DNA of 64,000 nucleotides. Origin: Treponema sp. UBA6852 (lineage in GTDB: Bacteria; Spirochaetota; Spirochaetia; Treponematales; Treponemataceae). Shown here one piece after another: positions 17,868 to 25,493 of the stretch. A program made the translations under genes and the position numbers. Position 1 is the first letter of the stretch. Each line of letters starts with the position of its first letter. The stretch spans positions 59,583 through 123,582 of the forward strand of contig DKDI01000034.1 in assembly GCA_002449305.1 (NCBI GenBank), given 5' to 3'. A model generated the notes under the pieces. It was not told the DNA's origin. It saw only the letters and a program-made list of their open reading frames with translations, and ran no database searches.

Positions 17868-17937
17868 GATTCTATATGAATATCACATACAGACTATCTA
17901 TGAATATACGTACTGACAGTCGATGAGTATGGGTACT
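17868..17937. repeat. Three degenerate 23-24 bp tandem units
   Basis: Units at 17868-17891, 17892-17914 and 17915-17937 each begin GA(T/C) and share the core (T/C)(A/G)TGA(A/G)TAT, ending in ACA or TACT. They sit between apt (minus) and the SH3 gene (plus). Similarity is imperfect, so function is uncertain. Confidence 0.45.
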
Positions 17938-18051
17938 GTAAATGTATGTTTTTTCTATATTATTAGAATTCTAAAATCCTTTAGTCAAAAGTTTCTGAAA
18001 AAACAGATTCCACAACAATATTGGAGTATATAGATTTTATCATTTTTACTA

Positions 18052-18080
18052 TTTAACACAAACAGTTACAATGATATACT
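18052..18080 (+). promoter_or_regulatory. Promoter of the SH3-protease-cyclase operon, apparently leaderless
   Basis: TATACT (18075-18080) ends 6 nt before the ATG at 18087. At 17-bp spacing the -35 is a weak TTTAAC (18052-18057). No Shine-Dalgarno sequence is present. Confidence 0.45.
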
Positions 18081-18086
18081 TTGGGC

Positions 18087-18563
18087 ATGAGTAAAATCAA
18101 AATTATTCTTTTATCAGTTATGGCACTGAATTTTTGTTCAGCATTTGCCGCAGAGCCAAAGCCGCAGTATGTGCAGGTGGATTCAGCAATTGTCAGAGTC
18201 AAGGCATCCCAGTTTGCATCTAGCACAGGAACTTTAAAGCTTGGCGATAAAGTAAAAGTTACTTCAAAAGGAAAATCTTGGTCCTGTATTTCATCCGAAG
18301 ATGGAAAAATTAAAGGCTGGCTTCCAAATTCATCTTTAACAACAAAAAAGCTGATTGTAAATGTCAGCGGAAAAACTTCCGCAAATGCAAAAGAACTTGG
18401 ACTTGCAGGAAAAGGAATGGACAAAGCTTTTGAAAAAGTTTACAGCCAAGCAAATGAAATTTCCTATGCTCAAGTTGATAAAATTGAAACAAATGCATGT
18501 TCAGAAAAAGATGCCATTGCTTTTATAAAAGAAGGCCAGCTCAATGCCGGAGGTGAAGAATAA
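18087..18563 (+). CDS. Exported SH3-domain protein
   Basis: The 158-residue product has a signal peptide (MSKIKIILLSVMALNFCSA, cleaved near AFAAE). A bacterial SH3-like domain follows (about residues 25-95), with the pattern VQVDSAIVRVKASQFASSTG, LGDKVKV and WSCISSEDGKIKGWLPNSSL. Such domains usually bind cell-wall peptides in the periplasm. The C-terminal third is short and helical. An in-frame TTG at 18081 is less likely as a start because it adjoins the -10 box. The stop overlaps the ATG of the M48 protease by one base (TAATG), so the pair is translationally coupled and probably works together in the envelope. Confidence 0.78.
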   Translation: MSKIKIILLSVMALNFCSAFAAEPKPQYVQVDSAIVRVKASQFASSTGTLKLGDKVKVTSKGKSWSCISSEDGKIKGWLPNSSLTTKKLIVNVSGKTSANAKELGLAGKGMDKAFEKVYSQANEISYAQVDKIETNACSEKDAIAFIKEGQLNAGGEE

Positions 18564-19510
18564 TGAAAGAGCTAGCAAAAAAAATTATTTGCGCTTGTAT
18601 ATTTTCAGCAATTTCTTTAGCCGCATTTTCCGCTGATATTTTTGGCGCATTAAATAAAGTCAATTCCGCTGTTCAAAAAAGCCAAGATGTAAAAAAAACA
18701 CTTGAGCAAGCCAGCAGTACAGTTGAGTCAATCGATAGAGCCGCAGAGCCTATTACAACGCAGGACTCATATTTTATCGGAAGAACTGTTGCGTCAAACG
18801 TCCTTACAGAATACAAGCTTTACACGGCATTTCCAAAGGCAACTGCCTATGTTAATAAAATTTGCAAAGCAATCACAATGAATTCTGACACACCAAAAAT
18901 TTATAAGGATTATTGCGTTGCGATTCTTGATTCAGATGAAATCAATGCGTTGTCTACAAGCGGCGGACATATTTTTATTACAACAGGAATTTTAAAATGC
19001 TGCAATTCAGAAGACGAAGTCGCAGCAATCATTGCACATGAAATTGCACATATTCAGCTTAAGCATGCAACCACTGCAATCAAGACCGTAAGAACAACAG
19101 AAGCAATTTCAAATTCTGCAACAATGGCAAAAAACTACACAAAGCAGTTTTCAAATCTTAATCAAGAGGAAAAACAGTCCGCAGATTTTCTTACCAGTTC
19201 CAGCATTTCCATGATGAATGTCATTACAGAAACTGGATATACAAAAGGCCAAGAATTCAAAGCTGACGAAAAAGCAGTTTCGCTTATGGCAGATACAGGC
19301 TATGATCCAAATGCTTTGACTGATGTTCTTAAAATGCTCAAGTCCAAAAGCAGCGGAGAAGATTCAGGCTGGGGAAAAACCCATCCAAAGCCAGAGACCA
19401 GAATCAACAGCGTGCAAAAAGTTCTTAAAAATTTTACTTTTACAGGAATCGGAAGAGATGCCCGCCAGTCAAGATTTGAAAACGCTTTAGCAGGAATAAA
19501 ACAACCATGA
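18563..19510 (+). CDS. M48-family periplasmic metalloprotease
   Basis: A 315-residue exported protease with signal peptide KIICACIFSAISLAAFSA. The zinc motif HEIAHIQLKH (His159, Glu160, His163) follows the typical LSTSGGHIFITTGILKCCNS segment. The third ligand is probably the Glu of GQEFKADEKAVSLM, and the WGKTHPKPETRI stretch is the conserved peptidase M48/BepA-LoiP terminus. M48 periplasmic proteases trim misassembled outer-membrane proteins. There is no TPR region, so it resembles LoiP/YcaL more than BepA. It is overlapped by the SH3 gene upstream and by the adenylate cyclase downstream (ATGA, 4 bp), giving a tight three-gene operon. Confidence 0.9.
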   Translation: MKELAKKIICACIFSAISLAAFSADIFGALNKVNSAVQKSQDVKKTLEQASSTVESIDRAAEPITTQDSYFIGRTVASNVLTEYKLYTAFPKATAYVNKICKAITMNSDTPKIYKDYCVAILDSDEINALSTSGGHIFITTGILKCCNSEDEVAAIIAHEIAHIQLKHATTAIKTVRTTEAISNSATMAKNYTKQFSNLNQEEKQSADFLTSSSISMMNVITETGYTKGQEFKADEKAVSLMADTGYDPNALTDVLKMLKSKSSGEDSGWGKTHPKPETRINSVQKVLKNFTFTGIGRDARQSRFENALAGIKQP

Positions 19511-21648
19511 AACAAAAACATAAGCTTTGGACAAGAGCCATACTTATTGCTCTTTCAAGCATTCTGATAACTTTAATTTTTCACTTTTCAGGAGCATTCA
19601 ACGCTTTTGAAAACAAATCTTACGATCTTCGCATGATAAATGCAGCAAAATACAAGCAGCCTTGCGAAGAGATTTGTTTAATTATTGTTGATCAGGAAAG
19701 CATTGACTGGGCAAAAGAAAAATACAACTGGTCATGGCCTTGGCCTAGAGAAGCTTATGGAAGAATGATTGATTTTATTTCAGCCGGAAATCCTAAGGCA
19801 ATTGCATTTGATATTCTTTATACAGAGCCTTCTGTATATGGAGAAGAAGATGACATTGCCTTAGGCATGGCAGAAGCAAAAAGCAAAAAAGTTATCCAGA
19901 CATTTTTTTATTCCGCAGATGACTACGGAAAAACTTTAATGCCTGTAAAGCCAATCAATGACAATGCTGCTCTTTTAGGAAACATTACAAGCACAAAAGA
20001 CAGCGATGACATTATTCGCCGTACCCGCCTTTTTGACACATTTTATGAAACTGAATATCCTACGCTTGGACTTGCTCCGCTTTTTTTAACTGAAGAATCT
20101 CCTGACTTTTCTTCTATTCCTGTATTAGACAACAACACTGCCCTTTTACGATTTACAAAATCCATAGATGATTATTTTCCATACAGCGCAAAAAATATTC
20201 TTGAAAGCCATGAACTTTGGATGCAAGGAAAGGAAGGTATCTTGTCTCCAGACGATTTTAATGACCTTTATATTTTCTGTGCATACTACGCTCCAGGACT
20301 TTTTGACATTTGCTCAACACCGGTTTCACAAGTTTACCCTGGAGTTGGAATTCATATTACAGCTTTGGACAATTATCTTACAAACAGCTTTATAAAAAAA
20401 GTTCCATTTTGCATTTCTCTTTTGTGGCTGATTGCGCTTGCATTTTTTGCATCTTTGTTTGCTGTCATAAGTGAAAAAATTTCTCCGCGGTTCTCTGCTG
20501 CTTTTATTTCAGCAGGAATTCTTGCAGGAATTGCAGTTTCAATTTTTGTGCCTGTAATTTTGTTCAACAACGGAATCTGGCTTTTAATGATTGCGCCTTT
20601 GTTCGCCTTTCTTATTTCAGAAATGGCAAGTGTTGTTGTAAGCTTGTCTGTAGAAGGAAAGCAAAAACGCTTTATCCGTTCTGCGTTCAGCCAGTGCCTT
20701 TCAAAAGATGTTGTCAATCAAATTATAAATGACTCTTCTTCATTTACATTGGGAGGAAAAGAATTTGAAATGTCGGCGATTTTTACAGACATTCAAAAGT
20801 TTTCATCCTTTAGCGAGCTGCTTACAGCAAAAGAGCTTGGCTGTCTTCTAAACTTTTATCTTACAAAAATGTCTGACATCATAATTGATGAAAAAGGAAC
20901 TGTTGATAAGTACGAGGGAGATGCGATTGTTGCTCTTGTCGGTGCGCCAGTTGCAATGCCAGACCATGCAGTTCACGCGTGTGCCGCCGCAATAAAAATG
21001 AAAAAAGCAGAACAAGTAATGAATCAAGATATTATCCGATATTCGCAAAATCCTAAGCCTTCATGGATGGAAGAAGCCTTGTATTCAGCGTTTAAAACAC
21101 TTGTGGCAAACAACAAGTCAATTTTCACAAGAATCGGAATTAACTCCGGAGAAATGATTGCTGGCTACTTTGGCTCAGAAAAGAAAAAGAACTACACAAT
21201 GATGGGCAACAATGTAAACCTTGCGTCCCGTCTTGAAGGTGTAAACAAGCAGTACCATACAAATGGGATTCTTATCAGCCAAAGCACAAAAGAATTGCTT
21301 GGAGACAGATTCGTTGTGCGCTCTCTTGATCGTGTTCGGGTTGTAAATATCAACACACCGATTGGACTTTATGAACTAATTGAAGAAAAATCGCTTGCAT
21401 CTCCAGAGCTTCTTGACTATATGCAAAAGTGGGAAAATGCAATGGTTGAATTTAACAACAGAAATTACACAAAAGCAAAGGAACTATTTTCTTTGCTTGC
21501 GGAAAAAAACAGTGCTGACAACGTTGCAAAATATTACATTCATATGCTTGACGACTATTTTCTTAAAGGAACTTTTCCTAAAGAAAGTGACGATGAAGGA
21601 GTTGAATTTAATCCAGACGATGGAGTTTTCAAACTGCTTCAGAAGTAA
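19507..21648 (+). CDS. Class III adenylate/guanylate cyclase with CHASE2 sensor
   Basis: A 713-residue membrane signalling enzyme. It has an N-terminal membrane segment (about 11-29), an extracytoplasmic CHASE2 domain (about 35-290: SYDLRMINA, WPWPREAYGRMIDFI, AIAFDILYTEP), then three membrane helices (about 298-385). The cyclase domain runs from about 415 to 620. Metal-binding Asp residues lie in AIFTDIQKFSSF and DKYEGDAIVAL, and MMGNNVNLASRLEG is also conserved. A roughly 90-residue C-terminal extension follows. CHASE2 cyclases make cAMP (or cGMP) in response to an unknown periplasmic signal. Its 4-bp overlap with the M48 protease suggests sensing linked to envelope state. Confidence 0.92.
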   Translation: MKQKHKLWTRAILIALSSILITLIFHFSGAFNAFENKSYDLRMINAAKYKQPCEEICLIIVDQESIDWAKEKYNWSWPWPREAYGRMIDFISAGNPKAIAFDILYTEPSVYGEEDDIALGMAEAKSKKVIQTFFYSADDYGKTLMPVKPINDNAALLGNITSTKDSDDIIRRTRLFDTFYETEYPTLGLAPLFLTEESPDFSSIPVLDNNTALLRFTKSIDDYFPYSAKNILESHELWMQGKEGILSPDDFNDLYIFCAYYAPGLFDICSTPVSQVYPGVGIHITALDNYLTNSFIKKVPFCISLLWLIALAFFASLFAVISEKISPRFSAAFISAGILAGIAVSIFVPVILFNNGIWLLMIAPLFAFLISEMASVVVSLSVEGKQKRFIRSAFSQCLSKDVVNQIINDSSSFTLGGKEFEMSAIFTDIQKFSSFSELLTAKELGCLLNFYLTKMSDIIIDEKGTVDKYEGDAIVALVGAPVAMPDHAVHACAAAIKMKKAEQVMNQDIIRYSQNPKPSWMEEALYSAFKTLVANNKSIFTRIGINSGEMIAGYFGSEKKKNYTMMGNNVNLASRLEGVNKQYHTNGILISQSTKELLGDRFVVRSLDRVRVVNINTPIGLYELIEEKSLASPELLDYMQKWENAMVEFNNRNYTKAKELFSLLAEKNSADNVAKYYIHMLDDYFLKGTFPKESDDEGVEFNPDDGVFKLLQK

Positions 21649-21675
21649 ATGAATTGCATCGGGCTTCTTTGAGCT

Positions 21676-22569
21676 TTACACTTTTAATTCTATGCGGCTC
21701 ATGGAAATGCGTTTTTCACGTACATTTTCGAGATAAGATTTCAAGGAAGCAGCATCGCTTTTTTCTATAAAGCCTTTTAATTCATTCAAAGATTTTTCAA
21801 AGTTTTCAATGTGAAGCAGAAGTTCTTTTTTATTCGCAAGAAAAAGTTCCGTCCACAAAGGCGCGTTAATCATAGCGATTCTAGTTAAATCCTCAAAGCT
21901 TCCGCCGCCAAAAGCCGTTATTTTTGAATCTTCAGCACTATCAACAAGCGCGCTCGCAATTACATGGCAAAGTTGGGAAGTAAACGCAATTTTATGGTCG
22001 TGAACAAAAGCATCTGTTTCTACAATGCGAGTAAACCCCATAAGCGAAATAAGCTGCTTAAAAAGTTCCAGACTTTCAATCTTGTTCTGTTTGAGAGGCA
22101 TTAAAATGTAATTATGGTTTTTAAAAATTGAACCGCAGGAGTTTGCATATCCTTCCTTTTCGCTACCCGCCATCGGGTGTCCCGGAATAAAGTCAAACTC
22201 GCCAGAAAGAATTTCATTCAACTGGGAAAATATTTCAGACTTGACTCCGCTTATGTCCGTTACAATTGAGCCGGGCTTAAAACTGTTTTTGTGCTGAATT
22301 AAAAATTCCAAAGTCGCATGAGGATAAAGGCACACAAAAACAAAGTCGCACTGGCAAAGCATAGAGTCAACTTTGCTGATAAGAAAAGTTTCATCCGCAA
22401 TGTGCTGCTCCCTCGCCAAGGAAAGGGAGGATTCATTTATGTCCGCAGCAAGAATTTTTCCGCTGGCAGAAGAAACTGAAAGCACATTTTCCCTGATTGC
22501 CTTTCCAAGAGAGCCGCCCATAAGACCGAATCCAACAATTCCATAAGTCAAGTCTGATAAATTTTTCAA
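21676..22569 (-). CDS. tyrA: Prephenate dehydrogenase
   Basis: Oxidatively decarboxylates prephenate to 4-hydroxyphenylpyruvate for tyrosine synthesis. The 297-residue enzyme has an N-terminal NAD-binding Rossmann motif GFGLMGGSLGKAI, the catalytic-region HPMAGSEKEGYANS, and FTSQLCHVIASALVD followed by GGGSFEDLTRIA, all typical of TyrA. No fused chorismate mutase or ACT domain is present. The start is TTG with AAGGA 8 nt upstream. It lies 66 bp downstream of the DAHP synthase gene on the same strand, so the leader attenuator at 23.7-23.9 kb probably controls it too. A stem-loop without a U-tract lies between the two genes. Confidence 0.95.
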   Translation of the reverse strand: MKNLSDLTYGIVGFGLMGGSLGKAIRENVLSVSSASGKILAADINESSLSLAREQHIADETFLISKVDSMLCQCDFVFVCLYPHATLEFLIQHKNSFKPGSIVTDISGVKSEIFSQLNEILSGEFDFIPGHPMAGSEKEGYANSCGSIFKNHNYILMPLKQNKIESLELFKQLISLMGFTRIVETDAFVHDHKIAFTSQLCHVIASALVDSAEDSKITAFGGGSFEDLTRIAMINAPLWTELFLANKKELLLHIENFEKSLNELKGFIEKSDAASLKSYLENVREKRISMSRIELKV

Positions 22570-22593
22570 TTTGAAATCCTTTTATTGCAAAAG

Positions 22594-22629
22594 TGCCGAA
22601 ACTTCATTTTTTCTTATGAAACACCGGCA
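22594..22629 (-). other. Stem-loop between DAHP synthase and tyrA
   Basis: Outer arms TGCCG/CGGCA and inner arms TTTCAT/ATGAA form an interrupted hairpin in the gap between the two aromatic genes. Read on the coding (minus) strand it is preceded by A residues and lacks a following U-run, so it is unlikely to terminate that transcript. It may be a processing or stability element. Confidence 0.35.
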
Positions 22630-22635
22630 TTTTTT

Positions 22636-23670
22636 TTACATAGATTTTCCTTCAACAGCTGCATATTTTCCAAGCTTAGCCATAAGCTCTTCAAACTGGC
22701 TAGGTGGAAGCTGCTGACTTGCATCGCTCCAGGCTTTTTCAGGGCAGCAGTGAACTTCAATTTCAAGTCCGTCAGCACCGGCGGCAACAGCAGACTGGGC
22801 AAGAGTTCCAACCATCCACCTGATTCCGCAGGCATGGCTTGGATCAATTACAACCGGCAAGTGGGAAACTTTATGAAGATAAGGAACTGAGCTCACGTCA
22901 AGGCAGTTGCGTGTGTAGCCATCATAAGTTCTGATTCCGCGTTCGCAAAGAATGACATTTTCGTTTCCGTTGGCCATTATATATTCCGCGCTCATCAAAA
23001 GCTCGTTGATTGTTCCAGAAAGACCGCGCTTGAGCAAAACAGGTTTGTTGAATTTTCCAAGTTCTTTCAAAAGATCAAAGTTCTGAAAGTTTCTTGCTCC
23101 AACTTGAATCAAGTCAACATTTTCAAAATTTTTTAGCTCGCTGATTGCCATAAGTTCTGTGCAGATTGGAAGTCCTGTTTCTTTCTTCGCTTTTTCAAGA
23201 AGCTTTATGCCCTCTTTTCCAAGTCCCTGAAAACTATAAGGTGAGGTTCTTGGCTTGTATGCTCCGCCACGTAAAATTCTCGCTCCAGCTTTTTTTACAG
23301 CAAACGCAGCATCCATAATCTGACCTTCTGTTTCTACAGCGCAAGGACCTGCAATTACAGGAACAGTTTTTCCATCTCCAATTTTGCATTCAATAACGCC
23401 GCTCTGTCTGGCTCCGATGCAGACAACTGTGTTTTCCGGATGAAACGAACGGCTTGCCATTTTATATGGTGCGCTGACACGCTCAGCAGTTTCAACTATA
23501 TCATTTGCAAGAAAATCCTCTGGAACAAGCTTTGAAGTATCGCCCAAAAGACCAATAATTGTTTTGTCCACACCTGTTGAAATATGAACGCCAAGACCTT
23601 TCTGCTTAACTTCTTCAACAAATTCATTAATTGCCGGCTCTGTTGCGCCTTTCTTTAAAATCACTATCAT
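22636..23670 (-). CDS. aroF: 3-deoxy-7-phosphoheptulonate (DAHP) synthase, type I-beta with ferredoxin-like regulatory domain
   Basis: Condenses phosphoenolpyruvate and erythrose-4-phosphate in the first step of aromatic amino acid synthesis. The 344-residue product begins MIVILKKGATEPAINEFVEE, a ferredoxin-like regulatory domain of about 70 residues as in Thermotoga DAHP synthase. The KDSA/DAHP-synthase barrel follows: VIAGPCAVE, ARILRGGAYKPRTSPYSFQG, VGARNFQNFDLL, LKRGLSG, and VIDPSHACG. GGAGG (23678-23682) lies 7 nt upstream of the ATG. An open frame further upstream runs into the terminator and is not coding. Expression is probably set by the aromatic leader-peptide attenuator just upstream. 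Gene symbol follows the common annotation for this type. Confidence 0.94.
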   Translation of the reverse strand: MIVILKKGATEPAINEFVEEVKQKGLGVHISTGVDKTIIGLLGDTSKLVPEDFLANDIVETAERVSAPYKMASRSFHPENTVVCIGARQSGVIECKIGDGKTVPVIAGPCAVETEGQIMDAAFAVKKAGARILRGGAYKPRTSPYSFQGLGKEGIKLLEKAKKETGLPICTELMAISELKNFENVDLIQVGARNFQNFDLLKELGKFNKPVLLKRGLSGTINELLMSAEYIMANGNENVILCERGIRTYDGYTRNCLDVSSVPYLHKVSHLPVVIDPSHACGIRWMVGTLAQSAVAAGADGLEIEVHCCPEKAWSDASQQLPPSQFEELMAKLGKYAAVEGKSM

Positions 23671-23700
23671 ACAAAAACCTCCAAAATTTAAACCATCAGG

Positions 23701-23732
23701 CAAAAAAAAGAGCCTTCCACTGCGGAAGGCTC
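23701..23732 (-). terminator. Attenuator terminator upstream of DAHP synthase
   Basis: On the minus strand, arms GAGCCTTCC and GGAAGGCTC enclose the loop GCAGT, followed by eight T residues, a textbook intrinsic terminator. It sits between the aromatic leader ORF (ending 23777) and the GGAGG of the DAHP synthase gene. Its 5' arm (CTTCCGCA, 23721-23728) can instead pair with codons 30-32 of the leader (23786-23793), which would prevent termination. Confidence 0.9.
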
Positions 23733-23776
23733 CATTATTTTACCAGTTATACGGCAAACACAATGCTCGCTATTAT

Positions 23777-23881
23777 TTAGCGAAACTTCCGCAAGGCACG
23801 AGAAAACCAATAAAAGCTAAAGTAAAGGTAAGCCAACGATGAGATATTGATGATTACTGCCCAACGGGTTATGTTTTTCAT
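23777..23881 (-). CDS. Aromatic leader peptide of the DAHP synthase attenuator
   Basis: A 34-codon ORF too short for usual gene callers. Nine of the 34 residues are aromatic: Trp7, Tyr18, Tyr20, Phe21, Phe23, Tyr24, Trp25, Phe26 and Phe33, with the run YLYFSFYWF at residues 18-26. Codons 30-32 (TTG CGG AAG) contain the 8-nt segment complementary to the 5' arm of the downstream terminator. A small 6-bp hairpin (23767-23783) spans the stop codon. Known precedent: enterobacterial pheA, pheST and trp leaders stall ribosomes at the scarce amino acid. Here Tyr, Phe and Trp codons are mixed, fitting control of the shared first step. The ATG is 7 nt from the -10 box, so initiation appears leaderless. 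Confidence 0.85.
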   Translation of the reverse strand: MKNITRWAVIINISSLAYLYFSFYWFSRALRKFR

Positions 23882-23888
23882 AGTAGAA

Positions 23889-23917
23889 AATATATCATGC
23901 AAAACTGATACTGTCAA
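23889..23917 (-). promoter_or_regulatory. Consensus promoter of the aromatic leader / DAHP synthase transcript
   Basis: TTGACA (23912-23917) and TATATT (23889-23894) on the minus strand, separated by exactly 17 bp. The -10 box ends 7 nt before the leader-peptide ATG (23881), so the transcript should begin at or within a base or two of that codon. Confidence 0.8.
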
Positions 23918-23942
23918 CAAAAACATTTTATTTTATATCCGG

Positions 23943-24170
23943 CTACATTGTATAGCCAGGCTTTACAAAAACTGTTTTATTGTCCGGGTCTACAATCTTG
24001 TCAAAAACACGGCTTTTCCATTCATCCTGCGGAATATCTTCTACAGAAACAGAAAAATGCTCGATTCCCCTGCCAAGTTCTTCGCTCGCAAGTTTTGCAA
24101 GTTTTTCTGCAAGATTTTTCTTGATTTCGTCGTTTCTTCCGGGAAACATTTGAACTGTAATATGCGGCAT
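23943..24170 (-). CDS. 4-oxalocrotonate tautomerase-family protein
   Basis: A 75-residue protein starting MPHITVQMFPGRNDEIKKNL. Pro2 becomes the N-terminal catalytic proline after Met removal, the hallmark of the tautomerase superfamily. The size, the beta-alpha-beta pattern and the segment HFSVSVEDIPQDEW all fit the 4-OT/YdcE group. The in-vivo substrate cannot be inferred; these enzymes act on enol or keto acids. GGAGG lies about 7 nt upstream of the ATG. The metY stop codon is immediately upstream, so it is probably co-transcribed with metY. Confidence 0.87.
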   Translation of the reverse strand: MPHITVQMFPGRNDEIKKNLAEKLAKLASEELGRGIEHFSVSVEDIPQDEWKSRVFDKIVDPDNKTVFVKPGYTM

Positions 24171-24171
24171 T

Positions 24172-25458
24172 TTAAACCTCCAGTGCCTGAGTTAAATCAG
24201 CAATTATATCATTTACATTTTCAACACCAACAGAAAGCCTTACCATATCTGGCAAAACTCCTGCAGCCTTTAGTTCCTCGTCTGACATCTGTCTGTGTGT
24301 TGAACTTGCAGGATGAAGAACACAAGTCCTGCTGTCCGCAACGTGTGTTGCAATCATTGCAAGCTTAAGATTCGACATGAATTTTTCAGCAGACTTTCTT
24401 CCGCCTTTTACTCCAAAAGAAACAACTCCGCAAGTTCCGTTCGGCATATACTTTTTTGCAAGTTCGTAATACTTGTTTCCTTTTAATCCAGGATAATTCA
24501 CCCAGGAAACATTTTTATTTGACTGAAGGAATTCTGCAACTTTCAAGGCATTTTCGCAGTGACGGGCTACACGAAGCGGCAAAGATTCAAGTCCAAGATT
24601 CAAAAAGTACGCATTTATCGGGGACTGAACAGAGCCAAAGTCTCTCATAAGCTGAACGGTTGCCTTTGTAATAAATGCGCCTTCTTTTCCAAATTTTTTT
24701 GCATAAACCACGCCATGATAGCTTTCATCTGGAGTACAAAGCCCCGGAAACTTCTGAGCATTTGCAAGCCAGTCAAATTTTCCAGAATCAACAATTGCGC
24801 CGCCAATAGTCGCATCGTGTCCGTCCATATATTTTGTCGTGGAATGAGTTACAATGTCTGCGCCCCATTCAAACGGACGGCAATTCACTGGAGTTGCAAA
24901 AGTATTGTCTACAATAAGCGGAACTCCGTGGTTGTGCGCAGCTTTTGCAAAGCGCTCAATATCAAAAACAATCAAAGCAGGATTCGCAATCGTCTCGCCA
25001 AAAACTACTTTTGTGTTCGCTCTAAAAGCCGCATTAAGTTCCTCTTCTGAGCATTCAGGATCTACAAAAGTAAAATCAATTCCCATCTTGCGCATTGTAA
25101 CATTGAACAAGTTGAAAGTTCCACCGTAAATCGTAGAAGAAACAACAACATGATCGCCTGCGCTTGCAATATTGAAAACCGCAAAAAAATTTGCAGCCTG
25201 TCCAGAAGAAGTAAGCATGGCAGCCGTTCCGCCTTCAAGAGCAGCAATCTTTGCAGCCACATAGTCATTTGTAGGATTTTGAAGCCTACTGTAAAAATAG
25301 CCGGAAGCCTCAAGGTCAAAAAGCCTTCCCATTGCCTCGCTTGTGTCATACTTAAAAGTTGTGCTTTGAACAATTGGAATCATTCTAGGCTCGCCATTTT
25401 TTGGCTCATATCCTGAATGGATGCATTTCGTTTCAATTCCGTTCTGAAAATTTTTCAT
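24172..25458 (-). CDS. metY: O-acetylhomoserine sulfhydrylase (PLP-dependent)
   Basis: Makes homocysteine from O-acetyl-L-homoserine and sulfide, supplying the substrate of MetH. The 428-residue length matches MetY rather than the shorter MetB/MetC (about 380-400). Motifs include FKYDTSEAMGRLF, YSRLQNPTND, VVSSTIYGGTFNLF, the PLP-binding VTHSTTKYMDGH (Lys209) and the C-terminal RLSVGVENVNDIIADL. GAGGT precedes the ATG. The tautomerase gene follows directly. Together with metF and metH earlier in the window it gives a sulfide-to-methionine route. No SAM riboswitch or T-box is visible in the 35-bp gap upstream. Confidence 0.93.
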   Translation of the reverse strand: MKNFQNGIETKCIHSGYEPKNGEPRMIPIVQSTTFKYDTSEAMGRLFDLEASGYFYSRLQNPTNDYVAAKIAALEGGTAAMLTSSGQAANFFAVFNIASAGDHVVVSSTIYGGTFNLFNVTMRKMGIDFTFVDPECSEEELNAAFRANTKVVFGETIANPALIVFDIERFAKAAHNHGVPLIVDNTFATPVNCRPFEWGADIVTHSTTKYMDGHDATIGGAIVDSGKFDWLANAQKFPGLCTPDESYHGVVYAKKFGKEGAFITKATVQLMRDFGSVQSPINAYFLNLGLESLPLRVARHCENALKVAEFLQSNKNVSWVNYPGLKGNKYYELAKKYMPNGTCGVVSFGVKGGRKSAEKFMSNLKLAMIATHVADSRTCVLHPASSTHRQMSDEELKAAGVLPDMVRLSVGVENVNDIIADLTQALEV

Positions 25459-25493
25459 TTAACATATACCTCAATATTTTTGTGCGTAAAAAT

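Noticed and set aside
23671..23900. A T-box riboswitch as the controller of DAHP synthase.
   Set aside because: No stem I or T-box consensus (TGGNACCGCG) is visible; the aromatic ORF with antiterminator pairing explains the terminator better.
23847..24368. A 173-codon plus-strand ORF across the attenuator region and the tautomerase.
   Set aside because: It is antisense to the tautomerase and metY, low in complexity, and conflicts with the strong minus-strand leader, terminator and gene signals.
24559..25050. A 163-codon plus-strand ORF inside metY.
   Set aside because: It is antisense to a well-supported enzyme gene and its translation is unpatterned.
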